Part shown: piece after piece, positions 23,459-32,291 of the stretch | Numbering within the stretch: position 1 is the stretch's first letter | How the letters are laid out: each line of letters starts with the position of its first letter | DNA from: a virus | Virus record (IMG/VR): IMGVR_UViG_3300032132_000020 | Location: 1-38,588 of that record | DNA length: 38,588 nucleotides | Reading direction: 5' to 3' (one strand) | Made by a program: the position numbers and the translations under genes | Notes under the pieces: model-generated | What the model was told of the DNA's origin: nothing | The model's database searches: none | The model's input: only the letters and a program-made list of their open reading frames with translations

Positions 23459-23662
23459 ATGGCTAATAGAATAAGTTGGATAGATGCTATACCGGAGGAT
23501 GCTCGAGAGGAGTTAATCCATGACTTGTCTAATAACAAGCAATCTGATTTAGTGCCATTACAAATCAACGATAATGTATATTGGATTCCAATGGAAGTGA
23601 ATATGTTAATCACAGCATTAGAGGAGCAAGAGGTGCAGGAGTTAGACCCTCTTCAGAGTTAG
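23459..23662 (+). CDS. Small acidic hypothetical protein (67 aa), first late gene
   Basis: It begins MANRISWIDAIPEDAREELI and is acidic throughout, with a C-terminal EEQEVQELDPLQS. The AGGG in the leader is a modest ribosome binding site. The ATG of the next gene follows its stop directly. Function unknown; location suggests packaging or morphogenesis. Confidence 0.6.
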   Translation: MANRISWIDAIPEDAREELIHDLSNNKQSDLVPLQINDNVYWIPMEVNMLITALEEQEVQELDPLQS

Positions 23663-24457
23663 ATGCCTGTAGAAGATAAATTAGTAAACAAATGGAAGAA
23701 AGAAGAGAGTTCTGGTCTAAAAGGTTGGTTAGAAGAAAATATATCTAAAAAAGGAATGAAGCGGTCATTGGACAAAGCAGCTGCATACCAGAAGAAGGGA
23801 ATGTCAAAAGAAGTTGTACCTGGCATTACTCAAGGTGATTTATATAGTGGATTAACAGCTGGTGTAACTGGGGCTAAGAAGATACCAGCTATAGGAAAAG
23901 GTATAAGAAATATATTGTTTAAAAATAAATATTTATATGAAGGAACTGTAAAAGGAGCGTCGGGTTCAAGACAATCATTAAATAGAAAATTTGCTGATAT
24001 AATGGGTAAAAGTGAATTTTCACCAGCAGGTAGAGTTAAAAACCCATCAGGTGGAATGACAGATGTATTTATTAGTGATAAATCAGCAATCCACGCTGGT
24101 CGTGAAATGAGAACTGTTGCTTATAAAGGTAAAAAGGATATATCATTACAGCCATTCTATAAGTCAACTGGGAGAGGAACTCCAGAATTAAAAACTGCAG
24201 GTGAATGGATACCATTTGAAGGTATATTAACTAGGTCTGCAAAAATAAAGTCTTGGGAAAAAGGAGGAGCTGGTATTGTTACAAAAAGTAAAAGAACTGG
24301 AATGTTAAAGGAAGTATCTTTTCAAAATGACCCTGGCTGGATTATTAAAGGATATAGAAATCCTGGTCAATCAAAAATATTGGGGCAAGCAGGGAAAAGA
24401 GGATTGACAATTCACCAAGAAACAAATAAAATACTACAAGCGTACTTTAATAAATAA
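23663..24457 (+). CDS. Hypothetical protein (264 aa) upstream of terminase
   Basis: A basic, glycine-rich protein. Residues 60-85 (GLTAGVTGAKKIPAIGKGI) are mildly hydrophobic, and a later region holds KGASGSRQSLNRKFADI. I recognise no family. It couples to the terminase small-subunit gene by TAATG. A packaging-associated or virion role is possible from context only. Confidence 0.5.
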   Translation: MPVEDKLVNKWKKEESSGLKGWLEENISKKGMKRSLDKAAAYQKKGMSKEVVPGITQGDLYSGLTAGVTGAKKIPAIGKGIRNILFKNKYLYEGTVKGASGSRQSLNRKFADIMGKSEFSPAGRVKNPSGGMTDVFISDKSAIHAGREMRTVAYKGKKDISLQPFYKSTGRGTPELKTAGEWIPFEGILTRSAKIKSWEKGGAGIVTKSKRTGMLKEVSFQNDPGWIIKGYRNPGQSKILGQAGKRGLTIHQETNKILQAYFNK

Positions 24458-25251
24458 TGGAGTATCAAAAAATAAAAGGCAAGCGTCATTACATATATGA
24501 TGATATAGATGAGTTCTATGATGACCACCCTAATGAAGTTCTTATAGAGAATTGGCGTGATGGTAAACAGGATGACTGGGTGTGGAGTGATGATAAGAGG
24601 ATTGTGCAGTTATTAAAGGTCAGTACGATAAAGCATCCTCAAGACAGGAAGAATTACAAATGGTCTAAAGGGTGGTTAAGAACTATTGTAGGTACGTTTC
24701 TTATTAGGGACAATACAGTTATGGATACTGATTTTGATAAGCATCCTAACAGATACACATTCAGCACTAAAATCAAGCACACATCAGCTAGGGTAAAAGA
24801 GCGTGAGAACTTAACTAAAAATGAGCGTATATTCTCCGTGAACGTAGCAGGTGGTATGGGGGCGGTTAAGTCTTATATGGAGGCTTATGAAGAAACCAAC
24901 CCTGATAAGGCTAGGAAGAAAGCTATTGTATTATTAAAGCAGGAAAGAATTATGCAAGAAGTAGAAAGAAGCGTACTCGAAGTTTCTAAGACATTAGGTC
25001 TTGACCACGAGTATGTATTACGAAAGCTAAAATTATTAGCAGACCATAGTGAAGATGATAATATCATTTTACAGTCAACCAAGGAGATAGGTAAGATTAT
25101 AGGAACGACTGGAGTTACGGTCAAACAAAAGGAAGTTGGCGTATTTGGGGTTTTTCAGGGATTTAGTCCTGAGCAGCTCGAAAATATAGAAAGGCAAAAA
25201 CTAGGAGATGGAAATACAAATAGACAAATTGACGTTGGGTCAGACGATTGA
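24457..25251 (+). CDS. terS: Terminase small subunit (probable)
   Basis: The small subunit recognises phage DNA and loads the large subunit. The C-terminal half has the layout of phage small terminases: a helical segment (NVAGGMGAVKSYMEAYEETN, about 128-147) that would match the helix-turn-helix over alanine-rich repeats, then KARKKAIVLLKQERIMQEVE and a helix rich in charged residues. An N-terminal 100-residue extension (KHPQDRKNYKWSKGWLRT) is not typical. Order before the large subunit supports the call. Start couples as TAATG. Confidence 0.6.
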   Translation: MEYQKIKGKRHYIYDDIDEFYDDHPNEVLIENWRDGKQDDWVWSDDKRIVQLLKVSTIKHPQDRKNYKWSKGWLRTIVGTFLIRDNTVMDTDFDKHPNRYTFSTKIKHTSARVKERENLTKNERIFSVNVAGGMGAVKSYMEAYEETNPDKARKKAIVLLKQERIMQEVERSVLEVSKTLGLDHEYVLRKLKLLADHSEDDNIILQSTKEIGKIIGTTGVTVKQKEVGVFGVFQGFSPEQLENIERQKLGDGNTNRQIDVGSDD

Positions 25252-25405
25252 AGCTTTGAAAAAGACTTCTGAGGGTTTAACGCAGCTAGAAGTAGAGTTC
25301 CCGGATAATTATATTATCAGGAAGATTATGACAATGAAACATCTTGTCGACCATCTCGATGCAAACGAATTAGTAATTGATGAAGCAGATTATTATAAAA
25401 ATTAA
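25208..25405 (+). CDS. Small hypothetical protein (65 aa)
   Basis: A perfect AGGAG precedes the ATG, which lies inside the end of the small terminase gene (44-base overlap). The product is helical and acidic (TLGQTIEALKKTSEGLTQLE). Function unknown; it may assist packaging. Confidence 0.6.
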   Translation: MEIQIDKLTLGQTIEALKKTSEGLTQLEVEFPDNYIIRKIMTMKHLVDHLDANELVIDEADYYKN

Positions 25406-25464
25406 CGTGCCGTATGCTTTAAGCACTACGACCGTTTCATATAAATATATGGTGTTCTACAAAA

Positions 25465-26100
25465 ATGGCTGAAAAAAATAAAAAACTTTTAGACGACTAT
25501 AAGATTAATAATAAAGTATTTGATATGGTTCAGGCTGTAGCTGATAAAAGTAGTGTTGATATATTGAGAGAAGGAAAAAAATCTGAAAGTTTTGAAGGTG
25601 AAGTATCTTCTTGGTTCCCATCTGGTAAATTTTTAGGGATGAAAGTTCCTAAAGGAACAAAGAATATTATATCATCATTAACTCTACTTGCTATTGGCGT
25701 TAAAGGTAAACCTCAATCAGCAGGATACTATACACAAATACCAACAAAAGAAGTCTTTGCTAAAATGCAAAAATTGCCAGTAAAAATGCAGAAAGATGTT
25801 TTCTCTAAAATATTAGATAATTTGAAGAAACATGACCCTGATGAATTTGTAAAGTTTTGGAAGGAATTTAATAAAAAGAAACAAGCAAGGTGGAAGGCTG
25901 GGGGAATAACAAAAAAAGAATTAGCTGAACAAGTAAAATTACAACAGGAATATGTAGATTTCCATGCAGCTATTAGAGCGAAAGAAAAACTAAATCTAAA
26001 AGAATTTGGAAATAAAATGGGAATCAAAATGGGAAAACCACTACCTAAGATTCGTAAGCAAGTTGATGTTAAGGATATTCAAGAGATTTTTAAAAAATAA
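25465..26100 (+). CDS. Hypothetical protein (211 aa)
   Basis: Lysine-rich and mostly helical, with a short hydrophobic patch (NIISSLTLLAIGV, about 66-78) and a charged C-terminal half (KKKQARWKAGGITKKELAEQ). No ribosome binding site is obvious in the 59-base gap before it. The next gene overlaps its stop by one base (TAATG). Family not recognised. Confidence 0.5.
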   Translation: MAEKNKKLLDDYKINNKVFDMVQAVADKSSVDILREGKKSESFEGEVSSWFPSGKFLGMKVPKGTKNIISSLTLLAIGVKGKPQSAGYYTQIPTKEVFAKMQKLPVKMQKDVFSKILDNLKKHDPDEFVKFWKEFNKKKQARWKAGGITKKELAEQVKLQQEYVDFHAAIRAKEKLNLKEFGNKMGIKMGKPLPKIRKQVDVKDIQEIFKK

Positions 26101-26312
26101 TGATACCAACAAAAAGGAAGATGAAAAGAAAAGACTTGATAGATAGGGTACAAACTTTAGAGTATGTACTATCTAATGTGATTACTAATGCTAGAAATTT
26201 AGAATTAATTATAGATTATTATGTTGAGATGAAAGGTGATGTTAAGAAATTTGAAAAGTTTTTAGACAAGAAACAAGAAGATGCAAACAGCTCCGAATCT
26301 GAATCTAAATAA
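26100..26312 (+). CDS. Small coiled-coil protein (70 aa)
   Basis: A basic N-terminus (TKRKMKRKDLIDRVQTLEYV) leads into a predicted coiled coil and ends in a serine/glutamate tail. It starts on the previous stop (TAATG) and overlaps the terminase gene by 32 bases. Possibly a packaging accessory; function unknown. Confidence 0.55.
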   Translation: MIPTKRKMKRKDLIDRVQTLEYVLSNVITNARNLELIIDYYVEMKGDVKKFEKFLDKKQEDANSSESESK

Positions 26313-27861
26313 TGTTAGTCAAGCCGAAGAGGTATTTGAGCTAGCGAGTAAAGATTTAATATCTTTTGGGAAACTGTTTTTACCCGATGACTTCATGCGG
26401 AGTGAAACACCCCCCTTTCATTATGAAGTAGCAGACAATATAGATAACCCTAATGTAAAGCAACTCGCTATAATCCTCCCTCGAGGTCACGGGAAGACAG
26501 TTTTAACTAAAGCTTCTATACTAAAAGATTTCTTATTCTGTCCTAAAGATGATATGCATTTTTATGCATGGGTGTCAGCGACTCAGAAGTTATCAGTAGG
26601 TAATATGGATTACATAAAATATCACCTTGAATTTAATGATAAAATAAAGTATTATTTTGGGATGACAAAAGGGAACAAGTGGACAGAGGAAGATATTGAA
26701 TTAAATAATGGGTGTAAATTAATTAGTAAATCAAATGTTGCTGGTATTCGAGGTGGTGCTAAATTACATAAAAGATATGACTTAATAATACTGGATGATT
26801 TTGAACATGAAGCAAATACAATCACAAGAGATGCCAGAGACAAGAACGCTAATCTCGTCACCGCTGTTGTTTATCCAGCCCTTGAGCCTCATACTGGTCG
26901 GTTGCGTGTTAATGGTACTCCCGTACATCATGACTCTTTTATTAATAATTTACTTATTAATTACAATAGGGCTAAGAAGGCTGAATCTGATTTTGCATGG
27001 AAAATAATAACATATAAAGCAATTACTAAAAATGGAGATTCGTTATGGTCAAGTTTCTTTCCGAAGACAAAACTAGAAGAAAAGAAGAAATTTTATTCAG
27101 ATTCTGGAAAGCCTCAAAAGTTTTTTCAAGAATATATGATGGAGGTACAAAGCCTTGAAGACTCATTATGGACCAGAGAGCATATTAAGTATTGGGAAGG
27201 ACGCTATGACTACGATAGTGAAGAAAGCCAGAATTATTTGGTCGTTAATGGAGAAAGATTTCCTGTTAATACCTTTATTGGTTGCGACCCTGCCACCGAT
27301 ATTGATACTAAGGAGTCTGATTTTTCTGTTATCATGGCTATTGCGATTGATTCAGAAAATAATTTATATGCTTTAGAATATGAAAGGCATAGAAGTATTC
27401 CAACTGTAGGTCAGAAATCTGCAGATGGTGAAGTGATAGGAAGGAAGGGTGTGGTTGATTATATAATGGATATGCACCAGAAATATCATTGTGTATCAAG
27501 TACAGTAGAAGACGTAGCTATGAATAGAAGTGTTTTTCAAGCACTAAATTCAGAAAGAAGGCGTCTAAATAAGTTCAATATCGCTGTTATTCCTGAAAAA
27601 CCAGGAGGAAGACAGAAGATAAATCGAATATATAGTGGTCTTTCGGGTAGATTTAGTACAGGAACTGTACATTTAAGAGAAAATATGTTTGATTTAATCA
27701 ATGAAATTGTTACTTTTGGACCTAGAATGGCACACGATGATACCATAGAGACTCTTTATTACGCACAAATGCACTCGTTCCCTCCCGATTTAAGGAAGAA
27801 TGAAAGAGATTTGTCGTGGTACAAACCTAAAAAGAAGGCGAAGAATTGGATAGTAGCATAA
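26281..27861 (+). CDS. terL: Terminase large subunit
   Basis: The ATP-driven DNA packaging motor and nuclease. The ATPase has Walker A PRGHGKTV (67-74) and Walker B LIILDDFEHE (168-177). The RNase H-like nuclease domain starts with FIGCDPATD (D336), continues through SDFSVIMAIA (D347) and has a late acidic HDDTIE near residue 495. Length (526 aa) is normal. The start lies within the preceding small gene; AAGAAG just upstream is its site. Confidence 0.95.
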   Translation: MQTAPNLNLNNVSQAEEVFELASKDLISFGKLFLPDDFMRSETPPFHYEVADNIDNPNVKQLAIILPRGHGKTVLTKASILKDFLFCPKDDMHFYAWVSATQKLSVGNMDYIKYHLEFNDKIKYYFGMTKGNKWTEEDIELNNGCKLISKSNVAGIRGGAKLHKRYDLIILDDFEHEANTITRDARDKNANLVTAVVYPALEPHTGRLRVNGTPVHHDSFINNLLINYNRAKKAESDFAWKIITYKAITKNGDSLWSSFFPKTKLEEKKKFYSDSGKPQKFFQEYMMEVQSLEDSLWTREHIKYWEGRYDYDSEESQNYLVVNGERFPVNTFIGCDPATDIDTKESDFSVIMAIAIDSENNLYALEYERHRSIPTVGQKSADGEVIGRKGVVDYIMDMHQKYHCVSSTVEDVAMNRSVFQALNSERRRLNKFNIAVIPEKPGGRQKINRIYSGLSGRFSTGTVHLRENMFDLINEIVTFGPRMAHDDTIETLYYAQMHSFPPDLRKNERDLSWYKPKKKAKNWIVA

Positions 27862-27879
27862 TAACAATAGGAGAATAAT

Positions 27880-28281
27880 ATGCCAAAGAATAAAAACAAA
27901 AAGCGTTCATTAATGGAAGTTATCAATCCTTTCGATAAGGAAAGTAAAGAACGAAGATTAATGCGCAAAGGTAGAAGAGCTGGTAAGAAAGCCGCAAAAG
28001 CAACAGAAGGAATGGTTGGTTTAGGTTCTGCGCCTGCTAAGAAAAAACCTGTAAAAGGACTTACTTCTGCATCAAGAGCTCGAAAACTTGGAGCTGCTAA
28101 AGGCACTAAAGTTCGTACAAAAGCTGTTGATGTACAAAAAACCAAAGGTGGAGATTACGTTAAGTATCAGAAAGGTTCAAAATCGGCTGGAAAGTTTCAA
28201 GCTGCTTTTAAATCTGGATGTGCTGGCGGCGCTAAGTCTTTTAAATGGGATGGTAGAAGTTATAGTTGTAAAAAGAAATAA
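27880..28281 (+). CDS. Basic protein with C-terminal Cys/Trp motif (133 aa)
   Basis: Lysine and arginine are frequent from residue 1 to 100 (RRLMRKGRRAGKKAAKA). The C-terminus is FKSGCAGGAKSFKWDGRSY then SC, two cysteines around an aromatic. Similar endings are seen in two other genes here. AGGAG before the ATG. It may bind DNA in the capsid or be processed; function unknown. Confidence 0.6.
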   Translation: MPKNKNKKRSLMEVINPFDKESKERRLMRKGRRAGKKAAKATEGMVGLGSAPAKKKPVKGLTSASRARKLGAAKGTKVRTKAVDVQKTKGGDYVKYQKGSKSAGKFQAAFKSGCAGGAKSFKWDGRSYSCKKK

Positions 28282-28770
28282 GTGATTAGCATTAATCAAA
28301 TGCGGTCTTTGATTGAGAGTACTTGTTCAAAATTAGGAGATAAGTACTCAAGTCCTGAGGCCGTTGAATTGGTTTTGGCAACTGGAATTGTAGAAAGCCG
28401 ATATGAATACATTAGACAAATGGGAGACGGGCCTGCTCGCTCGTTCTGGCAAGTAGAGCCAGCTTCTGCTGTAGATAACCTAGCTCATTATTTAGTTCAC
28501 AGAAGTAGTCTTATGCAAAAATGCGCAGAAGCTAGTTTTGTTGATTTAAAACATTGGCAGAATTATGATGAACAAGTATGGGCTAATATATTAGAAAAGA
28601 ATATAGCAGCTGGTATTATTCATTGTAGAATAAAGTATTGGAGAGTTCCTAAGAGGATGCCAAATACAATAGAAGGTCAAGCAGATTATTGGAAAAAGTA
28701 TTACAATACAGAAGGCGGGGCTGGTGACCCAGAACACTTTGTTGAATCAGTTAAAAAGTATTTAAGGTAA
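28282..28770 (+). CDS. Lytic transglycosylase-like protein (162 aa)
   Basis: Residues 33-60 read ATGIVESRYEYIRQMG then GPARSFWQVEP, resembling the ES...GARGLMQI..P core of SLT-type lysozymes with E38 as candidate catalytic acid. The start is GTG, right after the previous stop. Located before the portal, it might be a virion muralytic enzyme that opens the cell wall during DNA entry, or a conserved structural protein with a lysozyme-like fold. Moderate certainty. Confidence 0.55.
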   Translation: MISINQMRSLIESTCSKLGDKYSSPEAVELVLATGIVESRYEYIRQMGDGPARSFWQVEPASAVDNLAHYLVHRSSLMQKCAEASFVDLKHWQNYDEQVWANILEKNIAAGIIHCRIKYWRVPKRMPNTIEGQADYWKKYYNTEGGAGDPEHFVESVKKYLR

Positions 28771-28774
28771 TTAA

Positions 28775-31030
28775 ATGGCTAGAATGACAAATAAGAAGAG
28801 AGCTGAAACAAATAAACAGCTTTGGGATAAGGCAAATTCATCTCATAGACAAAGGTGGCAGGTATTAAGCCAAAAAGGATATGACTTTTATTTAAACGAG
28901 CAACTTACTAAAGATGAAACTGATAGTCTCAATGAAGCTGGGATGCCTACATTTACTATTAATAGGGTAACTCCTATTATAGAAATTATGAAGTATTTTG
29001 TTACAGCTAATAATCCAAGATGGAAAGCTGTAGGAGCTACTGGAGATGATGTGGATGTTGCTCAAGTACACTCTGATATTGCAGATTACTGTTGGTATTA
29101 TTCAAATGGTAAATCAATATATAGTCAGGTTGTTCTTGATAGTCTTACTAAAGGTATTGGCTATTTCATGGTTGATGTTGATAGAGATGCCGATAGAGGA
29201 ATGGGTGAAGTTGAATTTAAAAAGATTGACCCTTATGATGTATATGTAGACCCTGCTAGTAGAGATTTTTTATTTAGAGATGCTAATTTTATTTCAGTAA
29301 GAAAGAATGTATCTAAAACTCAGTTAATGAATTTATTCCCTGAGTTCGCTGGTAAAATGAGAAAAGTTTCAGGTAATGCTGGTAGTACAAATTATTCACA
29401 AAGACCTTCAGGTGATATGCAATCTATTCAACCTGAAGATATTACAATGGGTATAACTATCGAAGGTGAAGATGATGATATTATACCATACTACGAAACA
29501 TATTCTAAAAAGAAGCATGCTTATAGAAATGTATTTATAAAAGTTCTCCCATCTCCTATCGAGATGCAACAGATAAGAGAGAATGTTGACGAACAAATGT
29601 CTGAATTTCAACAAGAAGTTCAAGTCCAATTAAAAGAAAAAAGTTTAAGTATTCAACAATCTTTAGAAGCTGGTGAAATAATTCCAGAAAGAGCTGAAAT
29701 TGAAATAGATAGAGCTGCTAAAATGACTGAACAGGCTATAGAAGAAAAGAAAGTGCAATTACTTTCAGAAGCTCAAGATTCAGCTACAATTATTGACCAA
29801 CAAATTATGACAGAAGAAAGCTACCAAGTTATTGAAAAAGGTGGCGATATGAAAGACCAAATAGTTGAGGCTATAAAATTTTATGAGAATAGAGTTCACT
29901 TAACTTGTACTGTTAGTGATGATGTATTTTTATACGATAGAGTTCTCCCTGTTTCAGAATACCCAATAGTACCAATTCCTTATATGTATACAGGAACACC
30001 ATATGCTATGAGTGCTGTATCTCCTTTAATTGGTAAACAACAGGAGATTAACAAGGCTCATCAGATTATGCTACATAATGCAAACTTAGCTTCTAATCTT
30101 AGATGGATGTATGAGGAGGGTTCTGTACCTGAGGAAGAATGGGAACAGTATTCGTCTTCACCTGGGGCTTTGTTAAAATATAGACAAGGGTTTTCTCCAC
30201 CAACACCTATTCAACCAGCTCCTATCAATAATGCTTTCTATACGATTACTCAAGAAGGTAAGGGAGATGCTGAATATATAGCTGGTGTTCCTTCAGCTAT
30301 GATGGGATTTACTCAAGACCAACCTGAAACCTATAGAGGATTACTTGCTAATGATGAGTTTGGTACTCGTAGATTAAAAGCTTGGATGGGTAGTGTGGTT
30401 GAGCCGGCTTTAGAACATTTAGGTAGATGCTTTCAAATGATGGCTCAAAATCATTATTCAGTAGAGAAAGTATTTAGAATAGTACAACCTGAAGCTGGAC
30501 AACAGCCTGATGAAGAAAAAGATGTAAGAATTAATATTCCTATTTATAATGATTATGGTAAAGCTATCTCAGTATATAAAGATTATGCATCTGCAAGATT
30601 TGATATAAGAATTATAGCTGGAGCTACAATGCCAATTAATAGATGGGCATTATTAGAAGAGTATTTCAGATGGTTCCAATCTGGATTGATTGATGATATT
30701 GCGATGATTGGTGAAACTGATATTAGAAATAAGAAACAAATTATTGAAAGAAAATCAATGTACTCACAACTCCAAGGTCAGGTCTCATCAATGGAAGAAG
30801 CGATTAAAGATAAAGATGGAACTATTGAAACATTAGAGCGTCAGTTGGTACAAGCAGGTATTAAGATGAAAGTCGGAGATGCTGCTAATGAAGTTAGAAA
30901 AGATGTGTTAGAGACAGAAGCCCAACAAAAACTTCTAAGAGGTATGATGAAAGCTGAGTTTGGTAGGATGAGAAAAGATATGCAGGAAATGGTTAAATCT
31001 CAAGAATCAGAAGAAGTAGAAGCTGAATAG
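28775..31030 (+). CDS. Portal protein (P22-like)
   Basis: The dodecameric ring through which DNA enters and leaves the capsid. The N-terminal half (RRWQVLSQKGYDFYLNEQL, then TINRVTPIIEIMKYFVTANN) and the KIDPYDVYVDPASRD motif (about 150-164) match P22-type portals, as does the 751-aa length. The C-terminal ~90 residues are helical with charged heptads, like the P22 barrel. Residues 258-345 form an unusual glutamate/glutamine-rich helical insertion (EMQQIRENVDEQMSEFQQEV). Its final TAG overlaps the GTG of the HNH gene. Confidence 0.9.
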   Translation: MARMTNKKRAETNKQLWDKANSSHRQRWQVLSQKGYDFYLNEQLTKDETDSLNEAGMPTFTINRVTPIIEIMKYFVTANNPRWKAVGATGDDVDVAQVHSDIADYCWYYSNGKSIYSQVVLDSLTKGIGYFMVDVDRDADRGMGEVEFKKIDPYDVYVDPASRDFLFRDANFISVRKNVSKTQLMNLFPEFAGKMRKVSGNAGSTNYSQRPSGDMQSIQPEDITMGITIEGEDDDIIPYYETYSKKKHAYRNVFIKVLPSPIEMQQIRENVDEQMSEFQQEVQVQLKEKSLSIQQSLEAGEIIPERAEIEIDRAAKMTEQAIEEKKVQLLSEAQDSATIIDQQIMTEESYQVIEKGGDMKDQIVEAIKFYENRVHLTCTVSDDVFLYDRVLPVSEYPIVPIPYMYTGTPYAMSAVSPLIGKQQEINKAHQIMLHNANLASNLRWMYEEGSVPEEEWEQYSSSPGALLKYRQGFSPPTPIQPAPINNAFYTITQEGKGDAEYIAGVPSAMMGFTQDQPETYRGLLANDEFGTRRLKAWMGSVVEPALEHLGRCFQMMAQNHYSVEKVFRIVQPEAGQQPDEEKDVRINIPIYNDYGKAISVYKDYASARFDIRIIAGATMPINRWALLEEYFRWFQSGLIDDIAMIGETDIRNKKQIIERKSMYSQLQGQVSSMEEAIKDKDGTIETLERQLVQAGIKMKVGDAANEVRKDVLETEAQQKLLRGMMKAEFGRMRKDMQEMVKSQESEEVEAE

Positions 31031-31320
31031 TGGCTTGGACTAAAAAAAGCTATCCTAAGATGGCTAGAGGTGGTAGTAAGAATGGTAGATGGAAAGATGG
31101 AAGCAGTCAAACACACTATAGAAATAAAACTAATGCTAAGTCTGGTCAAGTTGTTCACCATTCTGATGGGAACAAAAAGAACAATAGTAGGTCTAATCTT
31201 AGACTTATTAGTAAAGCTCAGCATAATAAAGACCACCCTGAAAAAGGTGGTAACAGAAAATGCAAAAGTGGCTACGTTTGGAGTAGTAAAATTAAATCAT
31301 GCGTAGGTATAAAAAACTAG
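31030..31320 (+). CDS. HNH endonuclease-like protein (96 aa)
   Basis: VVHHSDGNKKNNSRSNLRLI (41-60) followed by HNKDH (65-69) is the HNH pattern: H43/H44, N51/N52 and a final histidine. The start is GTG overlapping the portal stop. The C-terminus (CKSGYVWSSKIKSCVG) carries the same two-cysteine ending found in two other late genes. It may be a homing-type nuclease inserted between portal and scaffold, or a packaging nuclease; HNH proteins beside terminases assist cos cutting, but this one is not adjacent. Confidence 0.75.
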   Translation: MAWTKKSYPKMARGGSKNGRWKDGSSQTHYRNKTNAKSGQVVHHSDGNKKNNSRSNLRLISKAQHNKDHPEKGGNRKCKSGYVWSSKIKSCVGIKN

Positions 31321-31375
31321 TTGTTTTTATATTTGTTTTTGCATTAACTTAACGAAACCAATAAAAGGATAAAAT

Positions 31376-32233
31376 ATGGCACAAGAACAAGTAGGCAACG
31401 CTTCTATAGAAGAAGCCCCCGAAAGTGATTACCAAGCCCTAGATGATATTGAATCTGGAGATTTCTTTGAATCTTTAGATACAAGTGTCAATTCAGGGAT
31501 AATAGATAGCGAATATTCGCAGTCAACCTCGCAAGATTTAGGTGATAACACGCCGGCGAGCCCTAGCGGAGTTCAAGAGCAAGGCGACGATGCTTTGCAA
31601 AAAAGGTATAGTGATTCAAGTCGTGAAGCTAAACGTCTAAATGGCAAGCTTACCGAAATAGAACCATATATGCCAATACTCGATGCAATGAGAGAAGACC
31701 CTAATTTGATTCAGCATGTGCGGAATTATTTTGAGGGTGGTGGTCAAGCACCAGAAAGTATGGCTCAAAATATGGAGCTTCCTGAAGATTTTTCATTTGA
31801 CCCAGATGACGCTTTTACCGACCCTAAGTCGGATTCAGCGAAAGTATTTGGGGCTACTGTTGATGGTATTGTCCAAAGACGACTTAACAATGAGTTAGGA
31901 AAACAGAAGACAGAAAACCAAAGACTCGCACGAGAGACTGCATTTAGACAAAAGGTTGATATGACCGAAGACGAATGGTCTACTTTTGTCGATTTCGCTA
32001 AGAATAAATCTCTAGAATTGGATGATATATATTATCTCATGAGGAGAAAAGAACGTGAATCTAATATTGCTGATAACGCAAGACAGCAAGTTGCTACTCA
32101 GATGAAAAAAGTCCAAGAGCAACCACGTTCATTAGCAACAGCAGGTAGTGTACCAGTAGAAACATCTCAAGATGACCAAGTATTTGACACCTTACTCGGT
32201 ATTGACCAAAAACTGGATAATGCGTTTGGCTAA
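31376..32233 (+). CDS. Capsid scaffolding protein (probable)
   Basis: An acidic, low-complexity N-terminal half (SDYQALDDIESGDFFESLDT) is followed by coiled coil (YSDSSREAKRLNGKLTEIE, 84-102) and a charged C-terminal helix region. The position directly before the major capsid gene is the standard place of scaffolds. AAGGA precedes the ATG. Function is inferred from composition and order, not from a motif. Confidence 0.7.
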   Translation: MAQEQVGNASIEEAPESDYQALDDIESGDFFESLDTSVNSGIIDSEYSQSTSQDLGDNTPASPSGVQEQGDDALQKRYSDSSREAKRLNGKLTEIEPYMPILDAMREDPNLIQHVRNYFEGGGQAPESMAQNMELPEDFSFDPDDAFTDPKSDSAKVFGATVDGIVQRRLNNELGKQKTENQRLARETAFRQKVDMTEDEWSTFVDFAKNKSLELDDIYYLMRRKERESNIADNARQQVATQMKKVQEQPRSLATAGSVPVETSQDDQVFDTLLGIDQKLDNAFG

Positions 32234-32291
32234 TAGTTGATTTTTTTGGCTATTTAGCAGACGCTTAATGTTAAATAGGAGATAAGGTAAA

